In this document: positions 47,029 to 54,473 of the stretch, piece after piece | Layout: the number at the start of each line of letters is the position of its first letter | Numbering within the stretch: position 1 is the first letter of the stretch | Assembly (NCBI GenBank): GCA_022841745.1 | Contig: JALHQW010000009.1 | Span: forward strand, 34,900-98,899 | Direction of reading: 5' to 3' | DNA: 64,000 bases | Origin: Saprospiraceae bacterium | Lineage (GTDB): Bacteria; Bacteroidota; Bacteroidia; Chitinophagales; Saprospiraceae | Translations under genes and position numbers: made by a program | The notes under the pieces: model-generated | Told to the model about the DNA's origin: nothing | Databases searched by the model: none | What the model saw: the letters and a program-made list of their open reading frames with translations, nothing else

Positions 47029-48474
47029 ATGAAGAATTTACTGAAAAACCTGATGATTGTTGCATTCGCAATGATTGCAGTCAACCAATCAATGGCACAA
47101 TGGACCGATTTAGGCACCGTTGTTCATTTAACCACTAATACCGACTTGGTGGGTATTGGCACCATTTCTCCAACACAAAAAGTCCAATTGGTTGGTGGCA
47201 ATATGTTATTGGACTATACAAATGTAAGCGCCACCACGGGCAACCTCTTCTTTGGCGCACCCACCTTCCCGGTAGCACCCACCCCAGCCAACAGCAACGG
47301 CATGAGGCTTTCCTACAACAACGGCACCTCCAAGAACGGTTTCATAGACGTGCGCACCACAGCTGCTACCGATGGCCTTATTTTCAGGGCAGATGCTGGC
47401 GCTGCGGCAGGCACCGAGCGCATGCGCATCAACGCCAACGGACATGTGGGCATTGGTGCCACCACGCCGCTTTCATTCCTGAGCATCGGCGGTAGCGGTA
47501 ATGCACTTTGGAAGACATTCATCAACAACACTGGCACTGGTGATGGCTCCTGTGGAATTAGGGTGGAGTCAAGCACTCCGACTGGAGCTGCCAACAAGAC
47601 CTATTCTATTCTAGGGTCGGTTCCATCTGGTACTGGCTATACATATGGCGTATATGGTCAATCCATTGGAGGTGCAGGTACCGCAGGCAGGACTTATGGC
47701 GTGTATGGGAGGGCAGGTGGCGGCACTTCAGGATACAATTATGGGGTTTATGGAGAGCTTAATGGTACTGGCAACGGTACTGCGATATTGGGCTACGAAC
47801 CTACGTCTGGTGCAGCTTGGACGGGCGATACCAAGGGTAAATGGGCTGGTTATTTCGCTGGCAACACTGCAGTTTTTGGCAAACTGACCGTCGGTGATGC
47901 TGGTAGCAATACTGGCGTTGCTGATATCAATTTTGGCGCAGCCACTTCCACAGAAGGCATCGGCAGCAAGCGCACGGCTGGTGGGAATTCGAAGGGGCTT
48001 GATTTTTATACCAACTCCCTAAACCGCATGAGGATACTGAACGACGGTAGGGTGGTCATCGGCGACCCGGCCACGGCCACGACCCTCACCTTCAACACGA
48101 CCACTGCCCAAGCCAACAACTTCCTGCTATTCGTCAGGAAGGGCGTTATGACAGAGCAGGTTTTCGTGACCACTTATGGCTCGACTACTACCGGGCAGGT
48201 GAACTGGCCTGACTACGTATTTGAAAAGGACTACAACCTTCGCAGCTTGAATGAAACGGATTCTTTTATCAAGGAAAACGGCCACCTCCCAAATATTCCT
48301 TCCGCACAGGAGGTTGAAAAAGAAGGCGGTTTCGAGCTAAAGCAAATGTCCGTCAAGCAGCTTGAGAAAATCGAAGAAATTTACCTGCACCTGATTGAGA
48401 TGGACAAAAAAATAACTGCACTGGAAGCAGAAAATGCAGCTTTGAAACTGGCAGTGAATAATGGTGGCAAATAA
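47029..48474 (+). CDS. Secreted tail-fibre-like protein with coiled-coil C-terminus
   Basis: The 481-residue protein has a signal peptide ending SMAQ. It then has repeats typical of fibre proteins: VGIGTISPTQKVQLVGG, RMRINANGHVGIGATTPLS and GVYG repeats (TYGVYGRAGGG, NYGVYGELNG). The C-terminal 100 residues (DYVFEKDYNLRSLNETDSFI, ENGHLPNIPSAQEVE, then a heptad coiled coil) are the conserved end of Bacteroidota fibre-like proteins. That end resembles a trimeric intramolecular-chaperone region such as peptidase S74, though the autocleavage residues are not evident. A surface fibre or adhesin role is inferred. A T9SS-sorted protein follows 72 bases downstream on the same strand, so they may form an operon. 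Confidence 0.82.
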   Translation: MKNLLKNLMIVAFAMIAVNQSMAQWTDLGTVVHLTTNTDLVGIGTISPTQKVQLVGGNMLLDYTNVSATTGNLFFGAPTFPVAPTPANSNGMRLSYNNGTSKNGFIDVRTTAATDGLIFRADAGAAAGTERMRINANGHVGIGATTPLSFLSIGGSGNALWKTFINNTGTGDGSCGIRVESSTPTGAANKTYSILGSVPSGTGYTYGVYGQSIGGAGTAGRTYGVYGRAGGGTSGYNYGVYGELNGTGNGTAILGYEPTSGAAWTGDTKGKWAGYFAGNTAVFGKLTVGDAGSNTGVADINFGAATSTEGIGSKRTAGGNSKGLDFYTNSLNRMRILNDGRVVIGDPATATTLTFNTTTAQANNFLLFVRKGVMTEQVFVTTYGSTTTGQVNWPDYVFEKDYNLRSLNETDSFIKENGHLPNIPSAQEVEKEGGFELKQMSVKQLEKIEEIYLHLIEMDKKITALEAENAALKLAVNNGGK

Positions 48475-48546
48475 CCTTCCCCTTAAAAAACCGTTGCCGT
48501 TCAATACCGTATATCGGTAATTAACTGCAGCATAAATTCAACCGTC

Positions 48547-49221
48547 ATGAAAAATAGAATTTCAAAATTAATAATGGTATGCATGGTCATGGGGAGCGGT
48601 TATTTGCAAGCACAGGACTCCAAGCAATCGAATTACTTGATAGCAGATTTGAACCTCGCTTTTGAAATAGAACCTACTGTGGTTGCTATTGATGCAGATG
48701 CCTGCGGCGATTTCAGCAATTCAGACAACCCCAGTTTTTTCGTTGCTTCGCAAAACATACGTACGGGAAATGCTTGTGAATCCGGTTTTACGACCGTAAA
48801 CAGTGAAGGGGAGCTAATGCTGAAAGCAGGTCAGTCAATATCACTAAATCCTGGCTTTTCGGCACAACCTGGCAGCCATTTACATGCCTTTGTTGGAACT
48901 CCAACGTTTAGTGAATTAGTTGACCCAAAAGGCGCTGGTTTTGGCACTGTTGCTTCGGAGGCACTTGAGTTGAACATCCAGCCCAACCCATTCCAAGGCT
49001 TCACTACCTTGGGTTTTAACCTCTCAGCGGATGCTGATGTTGACTTGGCCATTTTCGATGCCAATGGCAAATTGGTGCGAATTGTTATGAAGGACGAGCC
49101 CCATAAACAAGGCCCGCAATCCTTTAACTTAAACTGCAACGGGCTTTCTCCCGGCATTTATTTTTGCAGGTTAAAAGCAGGAAATTCAGTTTGTACCAGC
49201 AAATTAGTAATCATTGGTTGA
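48547..49221 (+). CDS. T9SS-sorted secreted protein
   Basis: The 224-residue protein has a signal peptide (to YLQAQ). Its middle has two cysteines and the segment LKAGQSISLNPGFSAQPGSHLHAF, common in Bacteroidota proteins directly before a sorting domain. The last 75 residues are a type A T9SS sorting domain: LNIQPNPFQGFTTLGF, then VDLAIFDANGKLV, then GLSPGIYFCRLKAG and KLVIIG. It should be exported and anchored to the cell surface by PorU. Its specific function is unknown. A strong terminator follows. Confidence 0.88.
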   Translation: MKNRISKLIMVCMVMGSGYLQAQDSKQSNYLIADLNLAFEIEPTVVAIDADACGDFSNSDNPSFFVASQNIRTGNACESGFTTVNSEGELMLKAGQSISLNPGFSAQPGSHLHAFVGTPTFSELVDPKGAGFGTVASEALELNIQPNPFQGFTTLGFNLSADADVDLAIFDANGKLVRIVMKDEPHKQGPQSFNLNCNGLSPGIYFCRLKAGNSVCTSKLVIIG

Positions 49222-49259
49222 ATTATCTCCCGCTGTTTTATCTGTACAATGACTTCACC

Positions 49260-49306
49260 CCGGGCCGCCACCGCATTCGTTTTGCTAGGCGGCCCGGCTT
49301 TTTTTT
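49260..49306 (+). terminator. Intrinsic terminator after the T9SS protein gene
   Basis: CCGGGCCGCC (49260-49269) pairs with GGCGGCCCGG (49288-49297), followed by C and eight T. Confidence 0.85.
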
Positions 49307-49546
49307 AATTTGGTTTCAAAAACCGGAACCGGATTTCCGCCCAACCTTGCCGAAAACCTCCCAAAACCAGCCAATTACATGTTTGCCGAAAACCCTCCAA
49401 AATGGCAACCGCATATTTGCCAAGCAAACGCACAAAACCTGCAAAAAAAATCAAACAAACCCGCGACAACCGCTCAACCTATCCAATCTACTAAGGAGTA
49501 TTCATTTAGCGTATATCGCTGCATCGCCGTTAGGCGGGACTCCTGA

Positions 49547-49598
49547 AGGTGCAGCAAATTGATTTTTTGCCTTAGCAAAAAATCAATTTGCTGCACCT
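49547..49598. repeat. Perfect 24-bp hairpin
   Basis: Arms at 49547-49570 and 49575-49598 are exact complements with a CTTA loop. It is the first of several nested hairpins in a gene-free kilobase. Confidence 0.9.
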
Positions 49599-49662
49599 AA
49601 AAAAAGAACTCTCCGGCAGCCGTTGGCAAAGCCAACGGCTGCCGGAGAGTTCTTTTTTTAGG
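49596..49662. repeat. Perfect 32-bp hairpin with flanking A/T runs
   Basis: Arms at 49596-49627 and 49631-49662 are exact complements with an AAA loop. The core is G/C rich and flanked by A7/T7 runs, so it would be a strong terminator in both directions. It shares three bases with the preceding hairpin. Confidence 0.9.
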
Positions 49663-49900
49663 TTCTTTGACAATTCTTGTGGTAAAAGCCTGAAGGGCTT
49701 TAATGTGAATAGCCCAGGATGAAATCCGGGGTGATAGTGCAATACGGGAAACAACCCTGAAAGGGTTGAATGTCAATCGTTTATGAGTCATTCAACCCCT
49801 TTGGGGTTGTGGCCGAACACCTTTATTTACCCCGGATTTCATCCGGGGCTATTCAAGTTCAACCCCGTTGGGGTTTATTCCACAATAATTGTCAAAGAAC
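49662..49900. repeat. Large nested inverted repeat, possible MITE
   Basis: About 21 bases at each end (GTTCTTTGACAATT at 49662, complement near 49880-49900) pair with one mismatch. Inside them is a second pair of about 26 bases (GAATAGCCC, then ATGAAATCCGGGGT, and its complement) with one mismatch. A third pair, based on CAACCC and GGGTTG, lies inside that. TTTTTTTAGG occurs on both sides, close to but not directly abutting the ends, so a target duplication is uncertain. Confidence 0.65.
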
Positions 49901-49908
49901 GTTTTTTT

Positions 49909-49951
49909 AGGTGAAACGAAAATTTTGCGAAGCAAAATTTTCGTTTCACCT
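49909..49951. repeat. Perfect 20-bp hairpin with AAAATTTT core, plus direct repeat
   Basis: Arms at 49909-49928 and 49932-49951 are exact complements. The second arm end and following bases (GTTTCACCTTT, then TTGGGAGTAGCGG) recur with small changes at about 50009. The core CGAAAATTTTG is shared with the hairpin at 35480-35524. Confidence 0.82.
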
Positions 49952-50235
49952 TTCTTGGGAGTAGCGGTGCGCTAAATGGATACTTTTGCTTCGCAAAATA
50001 TCCGTTTCACCTTTTTTGGGAGCAGCGGTACTCAAAATTGATACTCAAACTAGGATTTTTTTAGGAAAATCCCAGTTTGCACCCTTTTCCTAAAACAGCA
50101 CCCTGAAAAATTCGGGATAACTCATGTTTTTAATACAAATAAAATAAATCGTAATATTTGGCATCAATTGTGCGATACCACGGGCAAGACAAGAAGTTTG
50201 AAGGACGCACCCTGTATTGAAACACACTGATACCC

Positions 50236-51180
50236 ATGCAATTCGCCCCCGTAGCCGACACCCGGCGCAGCTTGGAACAATTCCGGCACCTGCTTTTCCA
50301 TCTTCAAATGGAATGTGGCTCCATCCACCATATTTTCCGCTTCTTCAAGGAGGAGGCGAGTTTCAAGCATTTCGATGCCTTGAAGGCCATTGACCCCAAC
50401 CTGATGCCGCAACTATTGGCCAGGGAGCACGTTCTGGAGGCCCGACGCTCGAATTCCCCAGAAGCTGCCCTGGAACATTTGCGCACGGCCCTGGAGCTTG
50501 ACCCACAATGCCCCGAAGCCTGCTTAGAACATGCGGGCCTCGCCCAAACCCCCGAAGCGGCCATGATGTGGTACCAGCGCAGCATGGAGGCCACCGCCAA
50601 GCTCCTCGGCCCGGAGCTGTTGGACGAACTCATGGCCGATTTCAAGGCAAATCCCTGGAAACAAGTGGAGACGCATACCTGGTTCAAGGCTAAGGTGAGC
50701 CTTTCCGAGAAGCTGTTCCGCAATGGGTACTACGAAACTGCGGCCATGCATTTTCGTGAAATATTGGCGCTGAACCCCGCCGATGACTTGGAACTGCGGC
50801 CCTACCTCTTGGTCTGCCTGCTCTGCGACAACAAATTGGACGAAGCCCGTGCCTTGGTTCGGCAGTTCCCGCAATACGCCTCGGTGAAATGGGTATTTTG
50901 CAAGGCATTCCTCCGCTTCAAGGAGCAGGGCGATACCCGCAGCAGTCGCCGCTACCTGATGTGGGCCTTGAAGCGCAACCTCTGGGTTTCCGTTTTCCTG
51001 ATTGGTGCCGAGCAACTGCCCCCCGCCCACCTCGTCGAGCGACGCAAGGACAAAGGCTTCAAGCCCGGCAGCCGCCTCGAAGCCGCCGATTGCGTCAAAT
51101 GCATCGGCCTCGCCTTCTGCGAAGATAGCCGCCTGCAGGGCTGGCTCTGGGAAGCGCTTAAGGAAGGGATGGAGGAATAG
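50236..51180 (+). CDS. TPR protein of unknown function
   Basis: The 314-residue protein is without signal peptide or membrane helices and is built of TPR-like helix pairs (LEHLRTALELDPQCPEACLE, AAMHFREILALNPADDLELR). The segment NPADDLELRPYLLVCLL is typical of a Bacteroidota TPR family distantly like eukaryotic ST7. The C-terminal part has a basic helix and a Cys pair (DCVKCIG). It is expected to be cytoplasmic and to bind proteins; no catalytic residues are visible. Its stop codon directly abuts a 30-bp hairpin shared with the convergent HD-domain gene. Confidence 0.78.
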   Translation: MQFAPVADTRRSLEQFRHLLFHLQMECGSIHHIFRFFKEEASFKHFDALKAIDPNLMPQLLAREHVLEARRSNSPEAALEHLRTALELDPQCPEACLEHAGLAQTPEAAMMWYQRSMEATAKLLGPELLDELMADFKANPWKQVETHTWFKAKVSLSEKLFRNGYYETAAMHFREILALNPADDLELRPYLLVCLLCDNKLDEARALVRQFPQYASVKWVFCKAFLRFKEQGDTRSSRRYLMWALKRNLWVSVFLIGAEQLPPAHLVERRKDKGFKPGSRLEAADCVKCIGLAFCEDSRLQGWLWEALKEGMEE

Positions 51181-51254
51181 AGGTATGAAGGCATGAGGTA
51201 TGGAGGTATGCGAGCAGCCGCCAACATACCTCCATACCTCATACCTTCATACCT
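51181..51254. repeat. 30-bp hairpin made of short tandem units between convergent genes
   Basis: Arms at 51181-51210 and 51225-51254 pair with one mismatch. Each arm is a run of related units (AGGTATGAAGG, CATGAGGTATGGAGGTATG). The stem starts on the base after one stop codon and touches the other, so it is well placed as a bidirectional terminator. It resembles 1288-1342. Confidence 0.9.
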
Positions 51255-52408
51255 CAATAATTCCCTGTTAGGTATAGTAACCCGAAAGTAATCACGGTAG
51301 CCACCATGCCAAACATGAAAATCTGGTAGGTGATGCGGAGGCGATGGTATTTGTTGCCAAGGGTGCGGCCAAGGAAGTAGAGGTCGTTCACGATGGACAT
51401 ATCTATGTTCTCCTCCGTTTGCATGACCCGCATCAGGCCCATCATATAGTCTTCCCGGCTCATTTTGAAGAAATTCCCGAAAAAGAACAAGTTGGATTTG
51501 CCCGTGTCAATCAGGGCGGGGTCGGTGAGGCCATGCATCTTCACGGGGCGGGTGGCCAAAGTGGCAAACACGATGGACAGGATACAGGTCAGCAGCAGCA
51601 CTGCGGCAGGATAGACCAAGTTGGGGTGCTCCTTTAGGTTACTGCCTAGCATTGGGATACCGATGGTGATGAGCAGCGAGTTGATGGAGAGCATGATGTT
51701 CGCCTTGTTGTCGGCGATATTGGTCAGGTCAATCTGGTTACGGAGCGTCGTCTTGAACATCATCTGGGCGCTCTTGCTCTTGCTGATGGCAAATTCGAGG
51801 TCTTCCAGATTGGGGTTGATGCGATCGTAGGCTTTTTTCAAGATCTTCAAGGTCTTTCGCTTGGCCTCGCCATAGAGTGCCTGCGCCTCGCCCGTATAAA
51901 AGCGGTGCCCTTCCCAGAAATCCAGCCCGTTTTTCAACCAGCCATCCTCTGTGAACTTCTGGCCGTTGAACACTTCCCACTCCTTGCGCAGCGCCTCTGA
52001 TTTCTCCTCGTAAGTCGGCCCCGATGTATTGAAATCGGCGTCCTTCATGATTTTTTCAAGCAGCGGCTCCGGCTCCACGCCCAATTTCGTCACCTCTATG
52101 AGGCGGCGCACGGTGTCTATTTTTTCCTTCGGAAAATTGGCGTTTTGCAGGAATGCCGTGGCGATTTCCTTGCTCACGTCCTCGTGCCCCACGTAGGTCT
52201 TCGTGAAGCCCGTATCATGGAAGAGGGCGGCCATTTCCAGCAGTTCCAGTTCCTCGTCGCCAAGTTGGTAGCGGCGGCCAAGCTCCTGTGTGGCGTCCCT
52301 CACGTAAAGGGTGTGCTTTAGGTCGTGGTAGCCGTGGTCGGGCGTGAGGCCCGACTTGAGCAGGTCAACAACGTATGCTTCGGCGCTTTTAGCGAGTTGG
52401 GTTTGCAT
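51254..52408 (-). CDS. HD phosphohydrolase fused to Pycsar-effector-like membrane domain
   Basis: Residues 1-190 form an HD domain with metal ligands His32 (KHTLYVRD), His64-Asp65 (LFHDTG), HED and KDADF. After a helical linker, residues about 225-384 match the DUF5706/Pycsar effector membrane domain: DLTNIADNKANIMLSINSLL begins the first transmembrane helix, the second follows (YPAAVLLLTCILSIVFATLA), and the last is at the C-terminus. In Pycsar defence, related membrane proteins respond to cyclic nucleotides made by a PycC cyclase. No cyclase is encoded nearby, so the HD domain may supply its own nucleotide-linked control. The HD fusion is common in Bacteroidota and may be a general signalling protein; a defence role is inference. 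Confidence 0.85.
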   Translation of the reverse strand: MQTQLAKSAEAYVVDLLKSGLTPDHGYHDLKHTLYVRDATQELGRRYQLGDEELELLEMAALFHDTGFTKTYVGHEDVSKEIATAFLQNANFPKEKIDTVRRLIEVTKLGVEPEPLLEKIMKDADFNTSGPTYEEKSEALRKEWEVFNGQKFTEDGWLKNGLDFWEGHRFYTGEAQALYGEAKRKTLKILKKAYDRINPNLEDLEFAISKSKSAQMMFKTTLRNQIDLTNIADNKANIMLSINSLLITIGIPMLGSNLKEHPNLVYPAAVLLLTCILSIVFATLATRPVKMHGLTDPALIDTGKSNLFFFGNFFKMSREDYMMGLMRVMQTEENIDMSIVNDLYFLGRTLGNKYHRLRITYQIFMFGMVATVITFGLLYLTGNY

Positions 52409-52804
52409 TTTACCAATGTATTAAACGGGGCGAAGGTAGGGCGAAAATGGAATTGCCCTGCTTTTTGGGGCACCTTGGTGGAAAAATAGCTGCCTGCCCC
52501 GCCAAAATGGTCATTTCTTGCTGCCCCTGTTTGGCGGCACGGACTGTTAAGCCATTAGACCAACTGGTTGCGGGATTCCCTTCGCCATACTGGGCGCTAA
52601 TTCGATTTGGCCGCTGACTTGTTTAATAATGGGTTGTTTGTTTACTCAGCCAATGTTTCCCCCAAATGATTTTTCAATATAGTAAAGGGAAAGAACGGAG
52701 TAGGGGCGGGGAGCGGCCCAAAACCGGAAAAACTTCGCCCAAATTTTGTTTTTCTGCCATGCGTGGCTATCTTTCGCCCCACAACAAAAACACCATGGCC
52801 CCCC
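52409..52804. other. Intergenic region, nothing recognised
   Basis: No convincing gene is seen. G/C content is moderate, with several short GCCAAAATGG-like repeats. CTATCTTTCG at about 52766 is a weak -7 candidate for the methyltransferase remnant. Confidence 0.45.
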
Positions 52805-53068
52805 ATGAAGCAAGCTACCGCCCAGTCAAATATTGCAACGACGCCAGACAAGCCAAGCTCGGCTGTTGGCCTCCCCGCCGCCCAATCGCAACAGTACGTC
52901 GAGGCCGCCTCCCGCTACGCCGCCGAATGGGCGCACGAAATGGACGAAAAAGGCGAAGCCCATTCCTTCTGGGACAATTTCCTGCAAATCTTCCAAATCC
53001 GACGTCGACAGTTTGCTAGCTGGCATAGGGTCTTCCCCCTCAAACGCTGGTTCAAGTCTCCGACTTGA
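52805..53068 (+). pseudogene. N-terminal fragment of a type IIG-like DNA methyltransferase
   Basis: An 87-residue frame contains AASRYAAEWAHEMDEKGEAH, then SFWDNFLQIFQIRRRQFAS. This is the pattern at the very start of large class I SAM-dependent DNA methyltransferase/restriction proteins (in which FSKEWE, SFWD and FGxxRRRVASFE are conserved). The rest of the protein, normally several hundred residues or more, is missing. The frame ends inside hairpin repeats at 53049-53096, which probably mark the break. It is a remnant of a restriction-modification system. Confidence 0.65.
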
Positions 53069-53096
53069 ACCGCATATCAGCCTGTCTCCGACAGGC
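53049..53096. repeat. Two small hairpins at the break of the methyltransferase remnant
   Basis: GGTTCAAGT/ACTTGAACC (53049-53071) and GCCTGT/ACAGGC (53080-53096) share the loop CTCCG. They resemble dispersed palindromic repeats. Confidence 0.6.
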
Positions 53097-53137
53097 GTAA
53101 GCGAGGCAGTTTACTTGCATTCGTCGGAGGTACTATC

Positions 53138-53395
53138 TTAAAAACCATCATTCACATGAAAACTCAATAATACTCCGTCAACCAACACCTCATCCAAATC
53201 CTCCTCTCGTGGGTGTGCAGCGACGAAATCGCCATCCCAGAGATACAGCGGCCTTTCGGCTAGAACAATCAACAATAAATAGCTTTGGCCTCTAATTGCC
53301 GCAATATCAGCACTGGCAACATCAAGGAACTGTCCGTGCAAATGGTTGAAATCCTGGTCGGTGGTGAGCAGGGGGAGGTGACAGTGATTTTTAAA
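53138..53395 (-). pseudogene. C-terminal fragment of a PIN-domain toxin (VapC-like)
   Basis: After a TGA at 53396-53398 the frame reads LPLLTTDQDFNHLHGQFLDV. This corresponds to the end of PIN-domain nucleases, where the Thr-x-Asp-x-Asp-Phe motif carries active-site acidic residues. The N-terminal half and any antitoxin are absent. The following residues (to VNDGF) do not clearly belong to the domain. It is a decayed toxin-antitoxin remnant beside the methyltransferase fragment. Confidence 0.5.
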
Positions 53396-53630
53396 TCAAT
53401 GTCTCGTCCTGAAAAAACTTTTCAGGTTAATGGATAGTCCTGCGGGGGGGCGAAGTCACAAAAATAGTCCTGAAAAAGCCTTTCAGCCCAAAGTTGAATC
53501 CTGGTATTTCAAGCGACAGTTGGGAAAAACTTGGATTGTATCCAATGCCCATTTCAGTCACGGTCCGAAACCAAATCGAAGACCGCCCTTCAAAGAATTT
53601 TAAAAGTTAACAAAAAAAATTCTGTTTTGA

Positions 53631-53660
53631 TTTGAAATCCAAAATATTCCCTTATCTTTG
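53631..53660 (+). promoter_or_regulatory. Promoter of the RRM gene
   Basis: TTTG (53631-53634) and TATCTTTG (53653-53660) are separated by 18 bases. Transcription from near 53666 gives a U-rich leader of about 195 bases, long for such a small gene. Confidence 0.65.
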
Positions 53661-53861
53661 TGCCGTTCATTGAGTAATTCTATTTGTACAGCATTTTTTT
53701 TTGGAAATTATTTTCTCGAAAGTTCCGCAAGCAAATTTTTCTAAAGACAGTTTTTCTGCCCGCAGTTTCTTCTTGCCATTTCTTGTTAACATTTCTTCTT
53801 TTAATTTCTGCTTCACAGACAAGTTTCCTCAAGTATTTTTTCATTTTAATTCATTTCATTA

Positions 53862-54170
53862 ATGAACATTTTTGCAGCAAAACTGAGTTTTGATACTCAA
53901 TCTGAAGACCTTCGTGAGGCCTTCGAAGAATTTGGCGAAGTATCTTCTGCCAGCGTAATCATGGATAAGTTCACCGGAAAGTCCAAAGGTTTTGGCTTTG
54001 TGGAAATGTCTAACGACGACGAAGGTCGCAAGGCAATTTCTGAGCTGAACGATAGCCAATTGGATGGTCGTACCATCGTTGTGAAAGTAGCTGAAGCTCG
54101 GGAAGACCGTGGTGGCAGTGGCGGAAACCGTGGCGGCGGCGGCGGCTACGGCGGTGGCAATCGCTATTAA
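53862..54170 (+). CDS. RRM-domain RNA-binding protein with Gly-rich tail
   Basis: The 102-residue protein has one RNA-recognition motif: RNP2 at about residues 3-8 (IFAAKL) and RNP1 at 42-49 (KGFGFVEM). The last 20 residues are Gly/Arg rich and ends GGGNRY. Small RRM proteins of this type are widespread in Bacteroidota and cyanobacteria, where several are cold-inducible and bind RNA post-transcriptionally. A long, pyrimidine-rich leader (about 53666-53861) precedes it, which could carry autoregulation or a cold-responsive structure. It is monocistronic with its own terminator. Confidence 0.93.
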   Translation: MNIFAAKLSFDTQSEDLREAFEEFGEVSSASVIMDKFTGKSKGFGFVEMSNDDEGRKAISELNDSQLDGRTIVVKVAEAREDRGGSGGNRGGGGGYGGGNRY

Positions 54171-54230
54171 TTCAAAATTTGACCTATTCCTAATTTTTAT
54201 TAGGGATATACAGATACATTAAACCTTTAC

Positions 54231-54261
54231 AGCCCTTGGGTATTCCCAAGGGCTTTTTTTT
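54231..54261 (+). terminator. Intrinsic terminator of the RRM gene
   Basis: AGCCCTTGGG and CCCAAGGGCT pair perfectly around TATT, followed by a run of T. Confidence 0.9.
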
Positions 54262-54473
54262 GGATAGGTAGGAAGACCATAGAAATCGCTGGCGCTAGGT
54301 CTTTCCTCACAGACGCTGGTTCGCAAGTCTCGTGGTAGCACCATCCCTGCCGTGTCAATCGAAAAACGCCCTGCTCGTAGCAAACTGCGCTTGTACACGG
54401 GCTTTGGCTGCGGGGTTCATTATAAAGTTGGGCACAAGTGTCGGCCAAAGATGACCATTGCCCCAATGGCAAA

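Noticed and set aside
49547..49951. CRISPR array
   Set aside because: The repeats are inverted hairpins of different sequence, not regularly spaced direct repeats with unique spacers.
54262..54473. Minus-strand frame containing HETCEPASV
   Set aside because: It looks like translation of a dispersed repeat around GACGCTGGTTCGCAAG; no start or domain supports a gene.
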